DNA of 64,000 bases from NCBI GenBank assembly GCA_024036415.1, contig JAMWET010000765.1, positions 651,001-715,000 on the forward strand. The letters run 5' to 3'. The position numbers and the translations under genes are program-made. Positions 12,538 through 24,060 of this stretch are shown here, piece after piece (position 1 is the stretch's first letter; each line of letters starts with the position of its first letter). The stretch comes from Prochilodus magdalenae. Lineage: Eukaryota; Chordata; Actinopteri; Characiformes; Prochilodontidae. The notes beneath the pieces were generated by a model. That model had not been told where the DNA came from and searched no databases. It was given only the letters and a program-made list of their open reading frames with translations.

Positions 12538-12543
12538 TTTATT
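12538..12543 (-). terminator. camk4: Candidate proximal poly(A) signal of camk4
   Basis: AATAAA on the minus strand about 300 bases past the camk4 stop. Further AATAAA hexamers follow at 11398-11403, 11389-11394 and 11328-11333, so the 3' UTR could instead reach about 11.3 kb. Confidence 0.35.
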
Positions 12544-12841
12544 TACTGATTTTTGCAGGGGGGCGTTCAAGGGGATCTTAGCTACGCCACTGAGTTCACC
12601 TGGTTTGTTAACTTGCACATACATCACAGAGAGTTTAAGACAAGGTTTTAAGTTTGTTTTTTTTGCCTGGGACTTTTCTAATGAAAAATCAGTCACATGC
12701 AGCGAGAACCAAGAACACTGTCCGTCCCTTCGGTGCTTCAGTGTGGAGGACCACACTGTCTCAGTTCTACCCCACATGTTACATGCAAGATCTCCCTTGT
12801 TTAAAGGATGAAAACTTGGTTCACTGTGGCTCCATGCACAT

Positions 12842-13006
12842 CTACAAGTCCTCACTGCGGCGCTCAGGCTGTTCTTTCTTAGGCTTTTCCTCTTCCGCCC
12901 CCTGCTGGACGGAGGAGAGGTTGCAGTTGGTCTTGTTGGCGTCTGTGCTGCTGTGGGCACCAGCGCTGCCCAGCCGCGAGGAGGCCACAACTGCTTTGAC
13001 GGCAGC
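12842..13006 (-). CDS. camk4: camk4 last coding exon (residues 311-364, TAG)
   Basis: It begins [16 protein letters not shown], the calmodulin-binding half of the regulatory helix, then a polar tail ([17 protein letters not shown]) and TAG. The tail is much shorter than the Glu-rich mammalian one. The acceptor is tctctacag. Confidence 0.94.
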   Translation of the reverse strand, partial: AAVKAVVASSRLGSAGAHSSTDANKTNCNLSSVQQGAEEEKPKKEQPERRSEDL

Positions 13007-16000
13007 CTGTAGAGACAGCAAAGCATGTTTCACTTCACCATGTTTTTGGGGTTTATTTGTCTGCGTCTAGAAGAAGGAAACGACCTTTTAGAATACATTA
13101 GAGATCAACAAACATTTGAGGTGTATGGAAACCTTGATTTGAGAAGTTTTAAATGGTTTTTAAAAGGTTTAAATTCAATAAGAGTGAAATGTATACTAAA
13201 ACTGAACCTTAACCATAACTGAATGCCTATTATTAGACTCAGCATACAGCAAGACGCTGTTATGTGCCCTTGCAGTGTTGACATGGGGAGCTGCCATAAA
13301 ACGTTACTATGTCAGCGTAAAGGTCAGTAACTAAACCTGTCTTTATTAGATTCATATCTGAACAGTTACATTTAAATCCCTCAGTGTCACTGCTTGACTA
13401 GGCATTGTCCACCAATCAAAATTTTCCCGCCAACAGTGCCCTGGGGGCAGCGTTCTAAGGGCAGTGTTCACAGACCACTGATGAAGGACTAGAGGATGAC
13501 CAACACCGCACTGTGCAGCAGCAGATGAGCGAGCAATGTGTCTAATAGAGTGGACAGTGAGTGGACGCAGTGTCTGTGGTGATCCTGTGGGGGTCCTGAT
13601 CATTGAACTGTTACACAAAATGTAGATGTGAGGAGGTAGATAATGAAGTGGGCAGTGGGTGTGTACGTGTTGCTCAGTGATACATGGTATTAGAGAGGTA
13701 GTTCAGTGTTTTGCATGAATACAGTTTGATGTAATAGGTGTTATAGATGTAATGTGGTAGTGGGGGTGGTGGGGTTTCACTGAAGCATTATGGGTAATAA
13801 TATTTCTACTGCGTATTAGCGCGTGGTTGTGTTTTCGGGGGGTTGATTGACTTGATCAAATGTAGCTTTTTATAATGATATGTGGTAAATAATTCTGACA
13901 TGAACTAAGTTACATTACGGGGTTGAAAATGGGGATCTGCTGTAAAGTCTTACTAATGAAGATTGCTCTTCTGCACAGTTCTGTCATACTGTTCCGTCTG
14001 AGCCAAATATTCTTAACATAAATAACAGAAAATCTAATCTTCATTAAATCGTATTCAACCTGAAAATGTATGATATCATCACACTGTTAATGAGTGATCG
14101 AGTCACTGAGCGTTCATCTCCCAACCTTGAGCTTTCTCCGGGCATTGAACTCCTGGAGCTTTTTCTGAGCTGTGTCCATATGGGTGAAGTTAGCAGCTTT
14201 CCCAGTCACCCAGGGGTGCTGCAGAGCCTGCAGTGTCGTCAGACGCTTCTTTGGATCTTGGACAATCAGTTTCTTCACCTGAGGGCGAGGAGAACATGGA
14301 TAAGTTTCTCTCATTTAGGTTATACAGCATATTAACAATTCTCTCCAGAAAACAAGTAACAGGTCACACTTTGTTTGGATGGCCACCTGTGAACAGAGCT
14401 TCTGGTGATACTTTTAACAACATCACAGCAAGATTTAAAGTGAGGAGAAAGTGTAGGGTTTGGAGAAGGTGTTGGTTAGAAGAATGTGTGGATTTAGAAG
14501 AAGGTGTAGGTTAAGAAAAGGTGTGGATTTAAGAGTAGATGGGGATTTAGGAGAAGATGTAGGTTAGGAAAAGGTGTGAATTTAGGAAAAGGTATGGATT
14601 TAGGAGAAGATGTAGGTTAGGAAAAGGTGTAGGTTAGGAAAAGGTATGGATTTAGGGGAAGGTGTAGGTTAGGAAAAGGTGTGAATTTAGGAAAAGGTGT
14701 AGGTTAGGAAAAGGTGTGGATTTAGGAGAAGGTGTAGGTTAGGAAAATGGTGTGTACTTAGGAGAAGGTGTAGGTTAGGAAAAGGTATGGATTTAGGGGA
14801 AGGTGTAGGTTAGGACAAGGTGTGGATTTAGGAGAAGGTGTAGGTTAGGAAAATGGTGTGTACTTAGGAGAAGGTGTAGGTTAGGAAAAGGTATGGATTT
14901 AGGGGAAGGTGTAGGTTAGGAAAAGGTGTGGATTTAGGAGAAGGTGTAGGTTAGGAAAAGGTATGGATTTAGGAGAAGGTGTAGGTTAGGAAAATGGTGT
15001 GTACTTAGGAGAAGGTGTAGGTTAGGAAAAGGTATGGATTTAGGGGAAGGTGTAGGTTAGGAAAAGGTGTGGATTTAGGAGAAGGTGTAGGTTAGGAAAA
15101 GGTATGGATTTAGGAGAAGGTGCAGGTTAGGAAAAGGTGTGGATTTAGGAGAAGGTGTAGGTTAGGAAAAGGTATGGATTTAGGAGAAGGTGTAGGGTTA
15201 GAAGAAGGTGTAAGTTGGGAGAAGGTGTGGATTTAGGAGAAGGTGTAGGTTAGGAAAAGGTATGGATTTAGGAGAAGGTGTAGGTAAGGAAAAGGTGTAG
15301 ATTTAGGAGAAGTTGTAGGGTTAGAAGAAGGTGTAGGTTGGGAGAAGGTGTGGATTTAGGAGAAGGTGTAGCATTAGGAAAAGCTGTGCATTTAGGAGAA
15401 GGTGTTGAGTTAGGAGAAGGTGTGGATTTAGGAGAATGTGTGGATTTAGGAGAAGTCGTGGATTTAGATGAAGGTGTAGGTTAGGGAAAGGTGTGGATTT
15501 AGTAGAAGGTGTAGGTTAGGAAAATGGTGTGTACTTAGGAGAAGGTGTAGGTTAGGAAAAGGTATGGATTTAGGGGAAGGTGTAGGTTAGGAAAAGGTGT
15601 GGATTTAGGAGAAGGTGTAGGTTAGGAAAAGGTATGGATTTAGGAGAAGGTGCAGGTTAGGAAAAGGTGTGGATTTAGGAGAAGGTGTAGGTTAGGAAAA
15701 GGTATGGATTTAGGAGAAGGTGTAGGTTAGGAAAAGATGTGGATTTAGGAGAAGGCGTAGGTAAGGAAAAGGTGTGGATTTAGGAGAAGTTGTAGGTTAG
15801 GAAAAGGTATGGATTTAGGAGAAGGTGTAGGTTAGGAAAAGATGTGGATTTAGGAGAAGGTGTAGGTAAGGAAAAGGTGTGGATTTAGGAGAAGTTGTAG
15901 GGTTAGAAGAAGGTGTAGGTTAGGAAAGGTGTGGATTTAGGAGAAGTTGTAGGGTTAGAAGAAGGTGTAGGTTGGGAGAAGGTGTGGATTTAGGAGAAGG

Positions 16001-19000
16001 TGTAGGTTAGGAAAAGGTATGGATTTAGGAGAAGGTGTAGGTAAGGAAAAGGTGTAGATTTAGGAGAAGTTGTAGGGTTAGAAGAAGGTGTAGGTTGGGA
16101 GAAGGTGTGGACTTAGGAGAAGGTGTAGCATTAGGAAAAGCTGTGCATTTAGGAGAAGGTGTTGAGTTAGGAGAAGGTGTGGATTTAGGAGAATGTGTGG
16201 ATTTAGGAGAAGTCGTGGATTTAGATGAAGGTGTAGGTTAGGGAAAGGTGTGGATTTAGGAGATGGTGTAGGTTAGGAGTAGGTATGGATTTAGAAGAAG
16301 GTGTAGGTTAAAAAAGGTGTGGATTTAGGAAAAGTTGTAGGTTAGGAGAAGGTGTAGGTTAGGAGTAGGTGTGGATTTAAAAGAAGGTATGGTTAGGAAA
16401 AGGTGTGGATGTATGAGAAGTTGTAGGGTTAGGAGAAGGTGTGGATTTAGGAGAAGGCGTAGGGTTAGGAGAAAGTTTGGATTTAAGAAAAGGTGTAGAT
16501 TTGGGAGATGGCGTAGCATTAGGAGAAGGTGTAGCATTAAGAGAAGGTGTAGCATTAGGAAAAAGGTGTAGTGTTAGCAGAATGTATACCATTAAGAGAA
16601 GGTCTAGGGTTAGGAGAAAGTGTGGATTTACGAAAAGGTGTAGATTTAGAAGAAGCTGTAGAGTTAGGAGAAGGTGTAGCATTAAGAGAAGGTGTAGGGT
16701 TAAGAGAATGTGTGGATTTCAGTGTTTGTGCTCTGGAATATCAGTGTTTGGGCTCTTGACGGGGCCTCACAGTTTGATCGAGAGTGTTCACTCACCAGGT
16801 CCTTGGCATTGAGAGACACATTATCCCACCAGGGGGAGACAAATTCATATTCACAGTTCAGGATGCGTTTGAACATGTACTGGTCCCCTCTGTCATCGAA
16901 GAATGGCTCAAAGCCGCACAGTCTGGGAAAAAAAACAAACACCTGATCAGTGCTGAACAACCAGAAACACCTGATCAGTGCTGAACAACCAGAAACACCT
17001 GATCAGTGCTGAACAACCAGAAACACTTAATCAGTACTGAACAACCAGCAACACCTGATCAGTACTGAACAACCAGAAACACCTGATCAGTGCTGAACAA
17101 CCAGAAACACCTGATCAGTGCTGAACAACCAGAAACACCTGATCTGAACAATCAGAAACACCTGATGCTGAACAAACTGAACAACCAGAAACACCTGATC
17201 AGTGCTGAACAACCAGAAACACCTGATCAGTACTGAACAACCAGAAACACCTGATCAGTGCTGAACAACCAGAAACACCTGATCAGTGCTGAACAACCAG
17301 AAACACCTGATCAGTGCTGAACAACCAGAAACACCTGATCAGTACTGAACAACCAGAAACACCTGATCAGTGCTGAACAACCAGAAACACCTGATCAGTA
17401 CTGAACAACTAGAAACACCTGATCAGTGCTGAACAACCAGAAACACCTGATCAGTGCTGAACAACCAGAAACACCTGATCAGTACTGAACAACCAGAAAC
17501 ACCTGATCAGTACTGAACAACCAGAAACACCTGATCAGTACTGAACAACTAGAACTGAACAACCAGAAACACCTGATCAGTACTGAACAACCAGAAACAC
17601 CTGATCAGTGCTGAACAACCAGAAACACCTGATCAGTACTGAACAACTAGAAACACCTGATTAGTGCTGAACAACCAGAAACAGATCAACTGAACAACTA
17701 GAAACAGCTGAACAACTAGAAACACCCGATCAGTAACAACAACAAATAGAAACAACCGATCACACACCTGATCAGTACTGAACAACCAGAAACACCTGAT
17801 CAGTACTGAACAACCAGAAACACCTGATCAGTACTGAACAACCAGAAACACCCGATTAGTGCTGAACAACCAGAAACACCTGATCAGTACTGAACAACCA
17901 GAAACACCTGATCAGTGCTGAACAACCAGAAACACCTGATCAGTACTGAACAACCAGAAACACCTGATCAGTACTGAACAACCAGAAACACCTGATCAGT
18001 GCTGAACAACCAGAAACACCTGATCAGTGCTGAACAACCAGAAACACCCGATTAGTGCTGAACAACCAGAAACACCCGATTAGTGCTGAACAACCAGAAA
18101 CACCTGATCAGTACTGAACAACTAGAAACACCTGATCAGTGCTGAACAACCAGAAACACCTGATCAGTGCTGAACAACCAGAAACACCCGATCAGTACTG
18201 AACAACTAGAAACACCTGATCAGTACTGAACAACTAGAAACACCTGATCAGTGCTGAACAACCAGAAACACCCGATTAGTGCTGAACAACCAGAAACACC
18301 TGATCAGTACTGAACAACTAGAAACACCTGATCAGTACTGAACAACTAGAAACACCTGATCAGTGCTGAACAACCAGAAACACCCGATTAGTGCTGAACA
18401 ACCAGAAACACCCGATCAGTGCTGAACAACCAGAAACACCTGACTGATCAGTACTGAACAACCAGAAACACCCCTGAAACACCTGATCAGTGCTAAACAA
18501 CCAGAAACACCTGATCAGTACTGAACAACCAGAAACACCTGATCAGTGCTATACAACCAGAAACACCTGATCAGTGCTAAACAACCAGAAACCCCGGTTC
18601 AGTGCTAAACAACCAGAAACACCTGATCAGTGCTAAACAACCAGAAACACCTGATCAGTGCTGAACAACTAGAAACACCTGATCAGTGCTGAACAATTAC
18701 CAGTGAATCCTGATAGAAATCACATGACTACTCCTGAGGTCCCAGGCTAAGGCTAAATCGGAGCACTGAACACTTTTAATCTGGATTCTTGCAACCTGAT
18801 AATAGGTCAAGCCGGGACAGTGAAGAATTCACATCTGCACCTGCGTATATGTAATACACATATAGCAGCATGTGGTTTAGCATGTGGTGTTTGGTGACAA
18901 GGTGCCACGTGTGCCACGCAGCAGTGAAATAAACACCACGCAGACATATAAAATCCACCCACACTGCACTTTTCAACCGTCTGGATTTGTGTCAGGAAAA

Positions 19001-22000
19001 CCGTGGATCTGGCAACCCTGCATGATAAAGTGGGATGCGGTGAGAGACACTAGATTGCTAAAGCCTGTGTTTACAGACTGCTCAGTTATACTACCTCGGC
19101 TTTTCTTGAGCTTTGCACTTTTCAGTTAGGGTGTTGAACGACCCAGTACTAACCCCCGAAAACTACCCCACAAATCCAGTGCCTACTACACCACCCAGGA
19201 GATCTGAGCTCTCAGATAATGGTTACCATCGTCTCCGACATTAGAAACAGTGACAAGCGATGCACAAACTTTCGCATCCTGCTGTAACATGGAACTTGTT
19301 CTAGTCACACAAGCGACCCTCTGTCCTGAGTTACATAACATGGACATATTCATTCCGACAGAGGGAGTCTTGACTAAGCACATCACTACAGAAGAGTAAC
19401 TGGAAATGGAGAAAGTTGTGACACTTACAAGATGTACGTGATAACTCCCACAGACCACATGTCAACTTCAGGCCCGTAGGCACATCCCCGGAGGATCTCT
19501 GGAGCTGGAAGAGACACAGAACCAGAGGAGACAGGTGGGAAAACAGGAAAAGGAGTTATCCATGTTTTGCTTTGTACTCTATGATGGTTCGTCGAAACCA
19601 GATGGTCTACCATAAATAAAGGTCTCACCGCAGTATCCAGGGGTTCCACACACCGTCTTCATCGTGACCTGATCATCCATGATCTTAGACAGACCAAAGT
19701 CAGCTGAAATCAAACCCACATCGGAAACATTTCAGGAAGATAGACATGACTCCCTGCCGCAGGATATCCTCAGGTTGCATCCCCAAAGTCTTGTTTGCTA
19801 ACAGGAAGATACAGCCCCCCGGTGGAACAGAGAGACATATGCAAACCTATTTTGAGAGGAGCATCTGGCGCTGAGGTGGCGTACAGGAGATTCTCGGGTT
19901 TCAGGTCCCGGTGCACAACACCGTTTTCGTGCAGGTACTGAAAACAGAGAGCCAGACGGGTGGTCTGCTGTTAGTCTGTTCATACAGGCACATGTGAGAC
20001 TCTGAACAACAAGGTCCTTTATACCAGCTAAGGTCTACAGTAACCTAGTATATGTTGGTGTCCAGTGAAAATCATGAATCTCCACATTTCTGCATCTTTT
20101 GAACACAGCAGCTGCTGTTAACACTGAATGAACTTTTCATGATGAATGGACCAACAGAAGTAACCCAAAGTCCTCTGGAAAAAAGTCTGGTTCCATTGAC
20201 TTACATTAAAATGAAATTCGATTTTTACCCTCTCTTGTAAAGTTGCCGTTTTGGAGATACCTGTTTTTCTTTGGACAGCGATGATATATAACTGGACTCT
20301 TCTTCACACATTGCAGAACAAAAAGCAATATTTTGGACCGATTCAGATGTCTGACCATTTTCGAGTCAGCTATTGTGCGGTTTGACCCACAGTAATGACT
20401 GGTAAGTGAAACTATAGCCTGTTCTGATTCACCAGATTGTACCTTATTGAAAAACAGTCCAGACTTGAACTTCTTTTACTGTATTTACAAAGTGGACAGG
20501 TGGAGCTAACTTGCTGTGGGCAGTCCAGGACAAATTCCTATTAACTCACAGCAGCAAGGAACTTCCAAGTGTATGGCCCAAGCAGAGCTGCACTGATATA
20601 ACAGGATTTAATACCAGTCCAGAGAGTTTTTTAACCAGGATACTGGAAACAAATCTTCCCCGATCAACAACTTCACAACTTAGTTTGGTTCATTTACACC
20701 AAACACACCTGTCCCTGCAGTTCAATGTAGAAATATTCACTGTATAAAGATGTGTATCCACATACACACTGCAGAAACAAGAACCCAAACAGGAACCAAC
20801 TGAACTCACAGTTCTAACCTTAGTTCATTATCTACCTGCTCGAGAGACTGAATCATTATAATCACAGTGATTAACCACTTTACTGCTCATTTATGTCACT
20901 ATAAAGCAGCTAACTAGGCTAATGAGCTAGCTGACTGCTGTTTAGCTTACTGAGTGCAATAAAACAATATACCGCTCTACTCTACACACACACGTATAGA
21001 TGTACACAGAACCGTGTGAAGAATCAAACACAGCTTTTATTTTTCTGTGTCGAGTGTTAGAATGAGCAGAAACACTCATTCTCTGGTTGCTAGCATGAGT
21101 GCTAATATGCTCTCTACAGAGTAACACCTCTACACATATGGATCAGCACATCATGATACCGTCCTAGTTTACACTCTGGAGCTCTTAGTGGTGTATAATA
21201 GTGCTGGTGGAACTTCATCTTAATCTGGAGAGTAAAGGATTCACTAAAGTGGGATTAGCTTCAGCTGCTAATGTTAGCAAACACAGAGGATCCTCCGTGC
21301 TAATACTGCAGCTCTTCCTGCTTTAGAAAACTAGAAAATAGGGAAAAACAGAAGTAATTCTATTACATACATAATATTTAACATTAACGCCTAAAACACA
21401 ACATACTTTTACTGTTAGTGACAGTGTTACCTGTTATAATTGATCTTATTGTAAATTGTAGTATAAGTTAAACTACTACCATTCTAACTGCATGTTATAC
21501 ACCCAGATGCAAGTTGTTTACAAACAATAAATTCACTGGAGAAGACTGTATATGTGTAAATGACAAAGACAACTAATTCATAAAGGACCATTTTGCAGCA
21601 TAGGTTATATATAGACCATATGGACTGGGGAGTTTATAGTGTACTATATGTCACATCATACATCAGTTAGATCAGTCAGATCAGTTTGCAACCTCAAGAG
21701 CCCGGGCGAGGTGCTGTGTCCAGAGTGGTGGTGTTAACAGAGACTCTCTGGTGGCTCTTCTGCTCCCATATCCCACGGAAGCTAAAGAATACTGAACTTA
21801 CCTGCGGGATATGTGTGAGGGCTCTGTTTCTGATAAAGTCACTCGGCTAGTCACAAGGAAAGGTCTAGCCAGACAATGCCGGTCCCCATCATTAAGCACC
21901 TGTGGGCGGCTACTGTGCTCTCCACTGTGGGTGGTAATGCCTACTATGACGTATTCCTGGTACACACATGACACTCTGGATCGAGGAATGGTAAATGCCC

Positions 22001-22500
22001 ACACAACTTCGGAAATGGAATGTCACATCTCTCTGGCACCCAGTATTCACGTGTCCATGCCATGAGCATGCTGCCAGTGTTCAAACTCACTCAAATAAAC
22101 ACCTCACAGCTTATATGGGTGTTCCCGAGTCGTCCCCTGAGGTAACACCCCTTCATAATCAGTTTACATACTGATATCATATGATATTTGTATATATATA
22201 GTAATAGTGTGTGGCCCACAGCCCCTGCAGGGTGCAGGAGTGGTGAGTCAGACCCTATGGGTAGTGTCGGGCGAGGGCTTGGAAAAAGTTGGCCAGCACG
22301 AGAACTGAGATACTTCCCCTTCACCTTTATTCACACGACACAGACAGCTATATACATATTTACAAGTGCAAGACTAGCCAGAGCTAGATATTTGCTCTCA
22401 TTACTCTTTTAGACCCTACAGGTAAAGACTAGTCACGGGTAAGTATCGGTAAGTATATACATCTTATAATATACACTGGTGATGGGTAACTCTACATCAT

Positions 22501-22574
<74 letters not shown>

Positions 22575-23968
22575 TAGAGAGAGTATATCATAATAATATT
22601 GAATTAATAAAGAATTAATAATATTAGATGACTGGGGAGTTGATGAATTTACAGTTTAACAGTGAGAGAATTTGGAAAAGGCAGCCTGAGTACTTCACTC
22701 AGTTACTCTTCTTTCATAAGCTCCCTGGACAGTGGGAATAAACCTGTTTATGGGAAACCAGTTTAGCTTGCTGCTTCCACAACATAAGACAAAGCATAAG
22801 GTACTACAGTAACAATGGCTAGGAGGTCCCCCACTGTGCTAACAGCAGAACAGTACAGCAACAACACTGCTTTATACTGAACATGCCAGAGCCAGAGCGT
22901 TACCACGGAAACTCATTAAACACATCAGTATGGACTGAGGAAGATCTGCCTGGTTACTGTGGAGCTGCAGGTGAGTTCATACACCATCCGAGAGAGAAAG
23001 AGAGAGAGACTGGATATAAAGGAGTATCTGATCCACTCACACTAACACCCCCACCATGTCAGTGTCTGAGATGATGATCCACCACCCACCTAATACCTGC
23101 TCTGTGGTGGTCCTGTGGGGGTCCTGACCATTGAAGAACAGGGTAATGAAGTATACAGAGAAACAGATGGACTACAGTCGGGAACTGTGGAACTACAGAG
23201 TGTCCTATATGCTCAGTGGAGCTGGTAGTGGACAGTAAATATAGATAGTGACCGGTGGGTGTTAATCCATATCTGTTAAAGGATGGTTAGAATAGACTGT
23301 CCATAAAATAACTGAAAGCTCAGACCTTCACTGTATGGCCTACACCAGTATCTGGGTATGCTAGCCGTCCAGCCCTAAGCTGGGAGTCTTTCTGGAAATA
23401 CATAGTGCAGTGTGTGAGTTACGTTCTTCACACCAATTATGATGACATGCTAGAGTTGTCTCTTTTGTTCCACCCGAGGGAAAAACTCTTCTTCCCGATG
23501 CAAAACTCGGTGGAGCTGACACACATAAGGCAGCTCCTCTCTCCCTCTCATCCTCACTCCCTGATACAGAATGCAGGAGGAGGTCTGTACCCCATCACTG
23601 TGCTTGGCAGTACGAAATTTATTTTTCTGGATGTTCCGGTGACGCTCAAAAAACAAAAGGATGCTCATATACATTCCCTATGTGTGGTGCAGCAGCTCCA
23701 CTGTGGGCGACAGGAAGGCCCTCTGAAAGACCACTCGCTCATCACTTCTGCACAGCTCCCTGCCATCAGAGACAATTACCACCAGAGAGTACGCAGAGTG
23801 TGCAGCATCATCAAGGGCTCCTCCCACCTTGGCCACACCGTATAGGTCAGGTTCCGCTTCTTTCCATCCACATCACTCTGCTACACTCCATGCCTCACCA
23901 CTAACACTCATGTTTAATTATGTATTTACACTCATCATCAACAGAACAGCTGCCCCAGAATCTTTCTT

Positions 23969-24060
<92 letters not shown>

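Larger units (their letters stand above)
10425..12841 (-). other. camk4 3' flank between camk4 and the Tc1 relic
   Basis: From the camk4 stop leftward: AT-rich sequence without repeats to about 11130, probably holding the 3' UTR, with a G-run block at 12394-12423 (minus strand). From 11105 leftward there is a family-A repeat copy, then a LINE tail ending in a TATC repeat. No coding sequence seen. Confidence 0.5.

Noticed and set aside
14440..16725. Interstitial telomere, because of frequent GGTTAGG
   Set aside because: The period is 17-18/35 bases and GGTTAGG is never in hexamer tandem with TTAGGG.
16941..18695. CRISPR-like regular spacing of 28-bp repeats (also 42255-44560)
   Set aside because: Units are directly contiguous without unique spacers, no cas genes exist, and the host is a vertebrate.
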